Source: an uncultured Phycisphaerales bacterium
GTDB lineage: Bacteria > Planctomycetota > Phycisphaerae > Phycisphaerales > UBA1924
NCBI GenBank assembly: GCA_937891445.1
Contig: CALAFV010000305.1
Location: 1 to 6,014, forward strand
Length of the DNA stretch: 6,014 bases
Reading direction: 5' to 3'
A program made the translations under genes and the position numbers. A model generated the notes under the pieces. It worked only from the letters and a program-made list of their open reading frames with translations. It ran no database searches and had not been told where the DNA came from. Below are positions 1 to 4,651 of the stretch, one piece after another (position 1 is the stretch's first letter; every line of letters starts with the position of its first letter).

Positions 1-147
1 ATGGCGGCGGCGGCCGCGAACCTCGCGCGCGGCCGGCTCGGAGTTGCCGGGCACGCGAGGGGCGCCTTCATGCGCCGCTCAGGGTTGGTTTGTAGAGTCG
101 CATGAATCCGGCCGCGTCGCCGGTCGGCGTTCCAAGCGGGCATGGGC
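1..147. other. Left edge, no assignable gene
   Basis: I cannot support a gene here. Two + strand frames are open from the window edge, one stopping at TGA 100-102 and one at TAG 93-95, so this could be the 3' end of an upstream + gene. A minus-strand ATG at 71 also opens a frame that runs off the edge, but its product is only Ala/Pro/Arg-rich sequence with no recognisable motif. The first 17 bases are a GCG/GCC-rich low-complexity run. The aquaporin frame is also open upstream of its chosen start, but the extension (44-157) reads as compositionally noisy sequence and not as protein of that family. Confidence 0.5.
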
Positions 148-152
148 GGAGG
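148..152 (+). promoter_or_regulatory. Shine-Dalgarno of the aquaporin gene
   Basis: GGAGG lies five bases before the ATG at 158. It is the main reason for starting the channel at 158 and not at the in-frame ATG at 44, which has no comparable site. The protein from 158 begins MNRYLTEFIG, the normal amino-terminal start of the first membrane helix in this family. Confidence 0.75.
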
Positions 153-157
153 TGGGC

Positions 158-871
158 ATGAACCGGTATTTGACGGAGTTCATCGGGGCGTTCTTCCTGG
201 TCCTGACGATCTGCCTCGTGGTGTCGAGCACGACGGAGTCCGGAGGGGTGCTGATCGGCAGCATCACCGCGGGGCTGACCATCGGATCGGTCCTGATGGT
301 GATGGTGTACATGGGCGGGCACATCTCCGGGGGACACTACAACCCGGCGGTGACGGCGGCGGTGGCGGCCCGCGGGGGCGGGGCGATGCGCACGCACGAT
401 GTGTGGCCGTACATGGTTGCGCAGGTGCTGGGGGGCCTGGCCGCCGCGATCGTGGCGTGGGCGGTGACGGGCAAGACGGTGGTCCCCGCGCCGGCGGAGG
501 GTGTGAGTACGTCGGCGGCGCTGCTGGTGGAGATGCTGTTCACGTTCGCGCTGGCGCTGGTGGTGCTCAACGTGGCGACGTCGCCGCAGACGAAGGGGAA
601 CTCGTACTTCGGGCTGGCGATCGGGTTCACGATCACGGCCGCGGCGTACGCTGGGGGCGGCATCTCCGGCGGGGCGTTCAACCCGGCGGTGGGCGTGGGG
701 ATGGCGCTGATCAGCGCCCTGGACGGCGGGCCGTGGACGCACGCGTGGATCTATATCGTGGGCCCCCTGGTTGGGGGCGTGCTGGCGGCGGCGACGTACA
801 ACGTGCAGCACGGGGTGCCGCTGATCCACCGCGAGATGCCCCCGGCACACGCGCCGGCGGCACACGCGTAG
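158..871 (+). CDS. Aquaporin / MIP-family channel
   Basis: This is a 237-residue inner-membrane channel of the major intrinsic protein family, which passes water or small neutral solutes. The two hallmark half-helix motifs are present, NPA at residues 62-64 (within HISGGHYNPAV) and NPA at 175-177 (within ISGGAFNPAV). They lie in the expected two-fold repeat of three membrane helices each: roughly 5-24, 32-52 and 84-103, then 118-141, 150-168 and 195-214. Length is typical for a bacterial aquaporin. The residue after the second NPA is valine (178) and not the arginine that lines the selectivity filter of classical water channels. By spacing from the NPA motifs the four filter positions are Ile42, Ala163, Gly172 and Val178, a small hydrophobic set unlike AqpZ or GlpF. 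The substrate is therefore open. I recall similar NPAV/NPAV proteins from Bacteroidetes and Planctomycetes, and plant TIP1 proteins also carry valine there. The gene appears to stand alone and converges on the receiver-like gene 83 bases downstream. Confidence 0.93.
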   Translation: MNRYLTEFIGAFFLVLTICLVVSSTTESGGVLIGSITAGLTIGSVLMVMVYMGGHISGGHYNPAVTAAVAARGGGAMRTHDVWPYMVAQVLGGLAAAIVAWAVTGKTVVPAPAEGVSTSAALLVEMLFTFALALVVLNVATSPQTKGNSYFGLAIGFTITAAAYAGGGISGGAFNPAVGVGMALISALDGGPWTHAWIYIVGPLVGGVLAAATYNVQHGVPLIHREMPPAHAPAAHA

Positions 872-954
872 CGCAGCGACGGTTGGCGGCGGAGCGGATC
901 CCGGCGTCCTCCCCACGCGGCCACGCCCAGGGTGGGTTCACGGGAGCGCTGGAC
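872..954. other. Convergent gap between aquaporin and receiver genes
   Basis: Both flanking genes end here, so termination signals in both directions are expected. I see only weak short complementarities, such as CCCAC at 912-916 with GTGGG at 932-936, and no U-tract. No intrinsic terminator can be called. Confidence 0.4.
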
Positions 955-1344
955 TCACACATGAGCGTGGACGACGGCGCGGAGGCGGTCGATCACGACG
1001 GGGTCGTCGATCTGGGACTTGCCGAAGCCGCGGATCGCGCCCCGGCGCTGGGCCTCGTGCTGGGCGGATTCGAGGTCGCTGATGAGCATGATCGGCGCCG
1101 GGCAGCCCGCGGCGCGGAGAGCTGCGACGACATCGACGCCGGGGCCGCCGTCGGAGGCGAGGACGCGGTTGACGACGACCAGGTCGTAGCGGATCGCACG
1201 CGGGCCGGCGGCGAGGCGGACGGCAGCCGCGGCCGTGTCGGCCGAATCGACGCGGGCGCCGAGCACATCGCGGAGGAAGTGATGCAGGCGAGGGCCGTCC
1301 ACGGCGCACTGGCCGACGCTGAGGACACGGATCGTGCGATGCAT
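955..1344 (-). CDS. Receiver-like protein lacking the phosphoacceptor Asp
   Basis: This 129-residue protein has the length and alternating beta/alpha pattern of a stand-alone response-regulator receiver domain: RVLSV (6-10) as strand 1, YDLVVVN (53-59) as strand 3, APIMLIS (83-89) as strand 4 and a GFGK motif (106-109) at strand 5. The conserved lysine (109) and the Ser at the Thr/Ser switch position (89) are kept, as is an Asp-Gly pair (65-66) after strand 3. The acidic pair after strand 1 is replaced by Gly11-Gln12, and the phosphoacceptor Asp is Asn59. It should therefore not be phosphorylated in the usual way. I recall similar RVLSVGQC proteins from Planctomycetes annotated as response regulators. 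The ATG at 1344 was chosen because strand 1 follows directly. An in-frame ATG at 1449 would add 35 residues with no domain character. No clear Shine-Dalgarno is visible. It has no output domain and no neighbouring kinase. Confidence 0.82.
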   Translation of the reverse strand: MHRTIRVLSVGQCAVDGPRLHHFLRDVLGARVDSADTAAAAVRLAAGPRAIRYDLVVVNRVLASDGGPGVDVVAALRAAGCPAPIMLISDLESAQHEAQRRGAIRGFGKSQIDDPVVIDRLRAVVHAHV

Positions 1345-1544
1345 GGCTGCAGCAATCGTGGGCGAGACGGCCGAGCAGCGCGTGAGAGGGCGATGAGCGC
1401 AGTGCACGGGAGCCGTGGGTTCCCCGGGGCTGGCTGAACGCGGATTCACCGGTTCTTCGGGTCCCGCGCGCGAACGGGGGCCATGATTCTCAAACGGGTC
1501 GGGCCGCGCGGGGGAGCGGGCGGAGGCCCGGGCAGGAGGCTGCG
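1345..1544. promoter_or_regulatory. Divergent intergenic region, likely two promoters
   Basis: These 200 bases separate the starts of two genes read in opposite directions, so promoters for both are expected here by position. I do not see a convincing -35/-10 pair on either strand. The least GC-rich stretch, around 1481-1496, is the most likely place for an open complex. An 8-base perfect inverted repeat, CCCGCGCG at 1463-1470 with CGCGCGGG at 1505-1512, flanks that stretch. Such repeats arise easily in DNA this GC-rich. No small gene is supported. Confidence 0.4.
1534..1539 (+). promoter_or_regulatory. Strong Shine-Dalgarno of the four-cysteine gene
   Basis: AGGAGG sits five bases before the ATG at 1545. 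It is the best ribosome binding site in the window and strongly supports this small frame as a real gene. Confidence 0.8.
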
Positions 1545-1775
1545 ATGAAGACGGTGCAAGAAGGGCAATGCGGGCTGTGCGCGCACTTTGGCGAGCCGCA
1601 CGAGCCGACGGAGCAACTCGTTCAGATCCGGGTGAGCCATCACGCGCCGGAGGACTTCGTCGATCAGTGCGGGCACCCGCGGCACGCGAGCCTGCACCTG
1701 CGGGTGACGCCGATCAGCGGGTGCGACGGCTTCGAGCCGGCGCCGATCCCGGGGCGGAGCGCTGGGGGGCCCTGA
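1545..1775 (+). CDS. Small four-cysteine protein, putative metal binder
   Basis: This is a 76-residue protein of unknown function. It has four cysteines, Cys9 and Cys12 in a CxxC (GQCGLCAHFGE), Cys42 (QCGHPRH) and Cys60 (SGCDGF), together with His14, His44, His47 and His51 close by. This spacing is compatible with a compact zinc site or an iron-sulfur site, but that is inference. There is no signal peptide or membrane segment, so it is probably cytoplasmic. The last 12 residues are Pro/Gly/Ala-rich and probably a disordered tail. The overall pattern resembles a small conserved hypothetical protein I recall from Planctomycetes. It is the first gene of the + strand run and lies 21 bases before the next gene, so co-transcription is likely. 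The strong ribosome binding site fixes the start. Confidence 0.82.
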   Translation: MKTVQEGQCGLCAHFGEPHEPTEQLVQIRVSHHAPEDFVDQCGHPRHASLHLRVTPISGCDGFEPAPIPGRSAGGP

Positions 1776-1782
1776 TCGGCCC

Positions 1783-1790
1783 GGGGGGGA
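1783..1790 (+). promoter_or_regulatory. Putative ribosome binding site for a GTG start
   Basis: A GGGGGGGA run lies six bases before GTG at 1797. It is a poor but usable Shine-Dalgarno and favours the GTG start over the in-frame ATG at 1869, which is preceded by no better site. Confidence 0.4.
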
Positions 1791-1796
1791 CCATCC

Positions 1797-2342
1797 GTGG
1801 CGAGCAGCGGCGAGAGCGGCCAACGGCCCGGCGACGGGCCGCCGCCCGGCGTCCAAGTGGACCAGGACATGCAGTTCCAGCGCCGCGAGTGGGCGGTGCA
1901 GCGGATCGGGTGGGTGGCGGGCGTGCTGGTGCTGGCCGCGTCGCTGGCGGGGGCGCTCGGGCATGGGCCTTTGAGCCATGCGGAGGCGGAGGGTCTGGAC
2001 GGCGCCCTGCACGTGAAGTACGAACGGATCGTGCGCTCCAACAGGCCGGTGGATCTGACGTTCTCGCTCGCGGCGGGGACGGGGAACGAGACGGTGCTGT
2101 GGCTCAGCCGCGAGATGATGGAGCGGATGAGCGTTGAGGCGGTACGACCCGAGCCGGTGCGCTGGTGGGCGACGCCGGCGCGGACGGGCCTCGTGTTTGC
2201 ACACGCGCCGGACACAGCGCCGGGCGACCGCCTTGCGGTCGCGCTGCGAGTAGAGGTGCAGACGGTGGGCGGGCTCGGCGGCGAGGTGGGCGTCGAGGGA
2301 CGCGACGGGGGCGTGCGGGTGTGGATGCTGGCGCTGCCGTAG
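1797..2342 (+). CDS. Single-span membrane protein, YetF partner
   Basis: This protein has 181 residues if it starts at GTG 1797. A Gly/Pro-rich amino end (1-25) is followed by a charged stretch, QFQRREWAVQRIGW (26-39), one hydrophobic span (about 38-55), a GHGPLSHAEAEG turn (55-66), and a region of alternating hydrophobic residues (70-181) that looks like a beta-rich domain. The positive charges before the span suggest the amino end is in the cytoplasm and the beta domain is in the periplasm. I recall proteins with the same RREW...RIGW...GPLS pattern encoded directly upstream of short YetF/DUF421 genes in other bacteria, as here with a 45-base gap. Their function is unknown to me. The two products may form a membrane complex. 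An ATG at 1869 (residue 25) is an alternative start that would keep every recognisable part. I see no catalytic motif. Confidence 0.82.
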   Translation: MASSGESGQRPGDGPPPGVQVDQDMQFQRREWAVQRIGWVAGVLVLAASLAGALGHGPLSHAEAEGLDGALHVKYERIVRSNRPVDLTFSLAAGTGNETVLWLSREMMERMSVEAVRPEPVRWWATPARTGLVFAHAPDTAPGDRLAVALRVEVQTVGGLGGEVGVEGRDGGVRVWMLALP

Positions 2343-2387
2343 CGAAGACGGCCGCGATGGCCGCGTGGCGGGCGGCCGGGAGGGCGC

Positions 2388-2864
2388 ATGGACGCCGTCG
2401 TGCGGGTCGTCGCGATGTACGCGTTCCTGCTGCTGGTCTTCCGGATCAGCGGGAAGCGGACGATGAGCGAGGCGACGACGTTCGACCTGCTGCTGCTGCT
2501 GGTGATCTCGGAGACGACGCAGCAGGCGCTGGTGGGTGACGACCGCTCGATGACACACGCGTTCCTGCTGATCCTGACATTCGTGGCGGTGGACGTAGGG
2601 CTGTCGCTGCTGAAGCAGCGGTCGCGGACGCTGGACCGGCTGCTGGACAGCACGCCGCTGCTGATCGTGGAGCGGGGCCGGCCGCTGAAGGAGCGGATGG
2701 ACCGGGAGCGGGTGGACGTGGAGGACGTGATGGAGTCGGCGCGGCGGTCGCCGGGGCTGGCACGGATCGAGCAGGTGGCGTACGCCGTGCTGGAGCGCAG
2801 CGGAAAGATCACCGTGGTGCCGACGGAGCGGGCCGGCCTGGAGGGGCCCGAGCAGGGGCGGTGA
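2388..2864 (+). CDS. Short YetF/DUF421-family membrane protein
   Basis: This 158-residue inner-membrane protein belongs to the YetF (DUF421) family, whose biochemical role is not established. Three membrane segments are visible at about 3-20, 32-48 and 56-76, with the family motif FRISGKRTMSEATTFD between the first two (18-33) and ISETTQQAL after the second (40-48). The carboxy-terminal part (about 80-145) is the small soluble YetF domain, including the stretch STPLLIVERGRPLKERMD (88-105) and an LERSGKITVVP end (135-145). The last 13 residues are a charged tail. It is shorter than Bacillus YetF, as I remember it, and has a single soluble domain, so it is the short form. A GGGAGGG purine run (2378-2384) precedes the ATG. 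It follows the single-span membrane gene by 45 bases and is probably co-transcribed with it. Confidence 0.92.
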   Translation: MDAVVRVVAMYAFLLLVFRISGKRTMSEATTFDLLLLLVISETTQQALVGDDRSMTHAFLLILTFVAVDVGLSLLKQRSRTLDRLLDSTPLLIVERGRPLKERMDRERVDVEDVMESARRSPGLARIEQVAYAVLERSGKITVVPTERAGLEGPEQGR

Positions 2865-2931
2865 GCGGGGCTTGCCCTGCGGCGTCGGCGTGCGGACACT
2901 CCCCTCGCGGGAGCGGGGCTGGAGCGCGAGC

Positions 2932-3210
2932 ATGGCCAAGGGTCAGCAGTACTTCACCAAGTACCAGCAGGGCATCATCAAGCGCTACTACGAGCACAAG
3001 GACGCGGCGTCGGCGCAGCGGCTGCAGGAACTGGTGTCGGACCTGGCGCTCGCAGCGCCCGGGAGCAAAGAGGCGGAGAAACTCTGGAAGAAGGCGGCGT
3101 CGGTGCTGACGGCCGCGGGGCTGGCGCCGGAGAAGGCCGAGCGCATCGCGGCGGGGCGGAGCGTCGAGGCGCTGGCGAGGGCGGCCAACGAACTCACCAA
3201 GCCGCGATGA
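2932..3210 (+). CDS. Conserved small helical protein, unknown function
   Basis: This 92-residue basic protein begins MAKGQQYFTKYQQGIIKRYY. It appears almost entirely alpha-helical, with helices suggested at about 10-22, 27-42, 46-62 and 68-90, and has no membrane segment, signal peptide or cysteine. Tyr and Lys/Arg are enriched at the amino end (residues 7-23), which could suit nucleic-acid or protein contact, but I see no known DNA-binding motif. It resembles a conserved hypothetical protein I recall from Planctomycetes. The ATG at 2932 was chosen because GGAG (2921-2924) precedes it by seven bases and the conserved-looking sequence starts there. The frame extends upstream to 2872, but that part is not protein-like. 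It follows the YetF gene by 67 bases, so it may be on the same transcript. Confidence 0.78.
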   Translation: MAKGQQYFTKYQQGIIKRYYEHKDAASAQRLQELVSDLALAAPGSKEAEKLWKKAASVLTAAGLAPEKAERIAAGRSVEALARAANELTKPR

Positions 3211-3424
3211 CTTGGCCGCGGTGAGGGCGGGGGTGAGGGGGATCACACGCGTCCATGAGGGCGCGCCCACGGGCGTCGCGCACAATGGTCCATCGCGGGC
3301 GTCCGCGCCGGCGGGGGGACCGGCCGCGGCCACGCGGCAGCGGGGATGGGAGAGACGGTTGCGAGGAGAGCCAGGGGGGCATCGGCCGGCGCATGCCGGC
3401 ACGCACGGTGAAGGGAGCGCAACC
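3211..3424 (+). other. 214-base leader or gap before the 78-residue gene
   Basis: I find no supported gene in this gap. A CACAAT at 3281-3286 resembles a sigma-70 -10 element, but no -35 element lies at the right distance. A short hairpin with a six-base stem, GCCGGC at 3385-3390 and 3395-3400 around the loop GCAT, lies just upstream of the next ribosome binding site. The gap is large enough to hold a separate promoter for the next gene. Confidence 0.4.
3413..3417 (+). promoter_or_regulatory. Shine-Dalgarno of the 78-residue gene
   Basis: GGGAG lies seven bases before ATG 3425. It decides the start, since the same frame is open back to 3212 without a comparable site. Confidence 0.65.
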
Positions 3425-3661
3425 ATGAACGAGGCGTCCAAGAAGGTGAGCCCGGAGCGGCTGTTCGAATCCGCCGAGGCTGTGCTGCGCACGCTGGCCG
3501 ACATGGCGCGTCGCGGCGAGGGACCGTGGCCGTACCTGCCGGACCTGGTGGGGACGCCGGCGGCGCCCAAGAGCCTGGCGGGGTTCAGTCACGACGAGGT
3601 GCAGGAAGGGACGATGTTCCTGGTGCGTCTGGGGTTTATCTCGCTGAGCCAGACGCCGTGA
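3425..3661 (+). CDS. Small conserved hypothetical protein
   Basis: This 78-residue soluble protein has unknown function. A predicted helix (about 8-30, VSPERLFESAEAVLRTLADM) is followed by GEGPWPYLPDLVGTP (31-45), a second helix (about 55-68, SHDEVQEGTMFLVRLG) and a short carboxy-terminal strand. The acidic helices and the Trp-Pro-Tyr core suggest a compact helical fold. The helix-turn-helix-strand order is vaguely like a winged helix, but no recognition helix can be argued. I think related short proteins occur in Planctomycetes, without certainty. The ribosome binding site, high G/C at third codon positions and the terminator 30 bases after the stop support a real gene. It is the last of the + strand run and sits behind a 214-base gap, so it may have its own promoter. 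Confidence 0.72.
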   Translation: MNEASKKVSPERLFESAEAVLRTLADMARRGEGPWPYLPDLVGTPAAPKSLAGFSHDEVQEGTMFLVRLGFISLSQTP

Positions 3662-3690
3662 AGCCGCTCGCACGGGCGGGGGAAGAGAGC

Positions 3691-3727
3691 GCGGGGCGCG
3701 GATTCAGATCCGCGCCCCGCTTTCGTT
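3691..3727 (+). terminator. Intrinsic terminator of the + strand gene run
   Basis: A perfect 13-base stem (GCGGGGCGCGGAT at 3691-3703 with its complement at 3708-3720) closes a TCAG loop and is followed by TTTCGTT. It lies 30 bases after the stop of the 78-residue gene. There is no T-tract in the other direction, so it should act mainly on the + strand, but the stem could also block transcripts of the converging peptidase gene, which ends at 3741. Confidence 0.9.
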
Positions 3728-3740
3728 GCAAGCACGCGAC

Positions 3741-4553
3741 TCAGGGAGCGGCGGGACTCCGGGCGGGCTCGAGTTGGGCGGGGTCCTGGCGGTAGAACGC
3801 GGCGAGTTGGGCGTAGAGCTGCGGGTGGCGGGCGCGCAGCGCGGTGGGCCGCTCGAAGAAGAACTCGGTAGCGACGGCGAAGAACTCGGCGGGGCTCGTG
3901 GCCGCGTAACTGCCCAGGAGGGTGGCGCGGTCCCAGGCCAGGTCCACGCGGAGACGTTCGAACTCGGCGCTGAAGATGCGGGCCCAGGTGGCGTAGAGGG
4001 AGCCGCGCTCGAGCATGGGAGCGCCCTCGACGGCGCCGGATTCGCCGTCGAGTTGGTGAGCGAACTCGTGGAACACGACGTTGTGGCCGTCGCGCGGGTC
4101 GGCCGCGCCGGCGCGGACGTCGTCCCAGGAGAGGATGACGGGACCGCCGCCAGCGGTGGAGAGGGACCCGTGCCAACTCTCGCCGAGGCGGACGCCGCTG
4201 GTCTCGATGACGACGCCGCCGGGGCCCTGGGCCTTGGAGGTGGCGATGTAGCGGTGCGGGTAAACGAGGATGGTGCGCAGGCCGGGGTAGTAATCGGTGT
4301 CGCGGTGAAGGAGGAGGATGCACGCCTGGGCGGCGATGGTGAGGCGGATCTCGTCGGTGATCTCCAGGCCCGCGCACCCCTCGAAGCGCTTCTCGGCGAG
4401 GAAGACCTGGATGTGGCCCTCCAGTTCGCGGCGGTCGCGCGGGGAGAGGCGCATGTAGTACGGCACGCGCCGCTCGAGGATCTCGCGCCAGTGCGATGGG
4501 AAAGGCGCCTCGCGGAGGCGTTTGCGGCGGCGGCGTTTGAAGAAGCCCAGCAT
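3741..4553 (-). CDS. mtfA: MtfA-like M90 zinc metallopeptidase
   Basis: This 270-residue protein belongs to peptidase family M90. Its Escherichia coli member MtfA is a cytoplasmic zinc aminopeptidase that interacts with the glucose repressor Mlc. The zinc motif HEFAH (162-166, in VVFHEFAHQLDGE) gives two histidine ligands and catalytic Glu163. The third ligand is probably Glu223 in SPAEFFAVATEFFFERP (220-236), at about the spacing known for MtfA. The amino end MLGFFKRRRRKRLREAPFP is typical of the family and supports the start at 4553, although no good Shine-Dalgarno precedes it. Other family-like parts are RLSPRDRRELEGHIQVFLAEKRFEGC (35-60) and ILVYPHRYI (95-103). The last 10 residues are a Pro/Ala tail. 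No mlc or ptsG homologue is in view, so the partner in this organism is unknown. It is 98 bases downstream of the dehydrogenase gene on the same strand. Confidence 0.95.
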   Translation of the reverse strand: MLGFFKRRRRKRLREAPFPSHWREILERRVPYYMRLSPRDRRELEGHIQVFLAEKRFEGCAGLEITDEIRLTIAAQACILLLHRDTDYYPGLRTILVYPHRYIATSKAQGPGGVVIETSGVRLGESWHGSLSTAGGGPVILSWDDVRAGAADPRDGHNVVFHEFAHQLDGESGAVEGAPMLERGSLYATWARIFSAEFERLRVDLAWDRATLLGSYAATSPAEFFAVATEFFFERPTALRARHPQLYAQLAAFYRQDPAQLEPARSPAAP

Positions 4554-4577
4554 CGGGGATTCCGCGGGTGAGAGATG

Positions 4578-4626
4578 AGCAGGTGAGCGTGGATGCTACA
4601 CCGTGCGGCGGCCGCGTTCACCTGCT
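4578..4626. repeat. 15-base imperfect inverted repeat
   Basis: AGCAGGTGA (4578-4586) is perfectly repeated in inverse at 4618-4626. The match continues inward to 4592 and 4612, with two positions that would be G-U pairs in a + strand RNA. The loop is 19 bases. It lies between the dehydrogenase stop and the peptidase start, both on the minus strand. There is no T-tract on the minus strand, so a terminator is not clearly supported. A protein-binding site or a + strand RNA hairpin are alternatives. Confidence 0.6.
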
Positions 4627-4651
4627 GACCGCGCCGCCGAGCGTGAGGGCG

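Noticed and set aside
1..71. Minus-strand gene starting at ATG 71 and running off the left edge
   Set aside because: Only 23 codons are visible, Ala/Pro/Arg-rich and without a ribosome binding site, so this is not enough to call.
68..916. Long minus-strand open frame opposite the aquaporin
   Set aside because: It encodes Arg/His/Pro-rich sequence with no domain, as expected for the antisense of GC-rich coding DNA, and the aquaporin is certain.
142..1437. 431-residue + strand open frame spanning the aquaporin and receiver genes
   Set aside because: It covers two genes with clear motifs in other frames, and its product is low-complexity Gly/Ala/Arg/Asp sequence.
1463..1512. CCCGCGCG/CGCGCGGG inverted repeat as a riboswitch or operator
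   Set aside because: It is an alternating C/G repeat with a 34-base loop in very GC-rich DNA, and no known riboswitch core is visible.
1446..2939. 497-residue minus-strand open frame opposite the small + strand genes
   Set aside because: It is His/Arg/Pro-rich with no recognisable domain, while the + strand carries recognisable proteins with ribosome binding sites.
3258..3286. Possible sigma-70 promoter with CACAAT as the -10 element
   Set aside because: The bases at the -35 position (AGGGCG) do not resemble TTGACA, so it is not called as a promoter.
3726..4571. 281-residue + strand open frame opposite the peptidase
   Set aside because: It is a Glu/Gly/Ala-rich shadow of a clear M90 peptidase gene.
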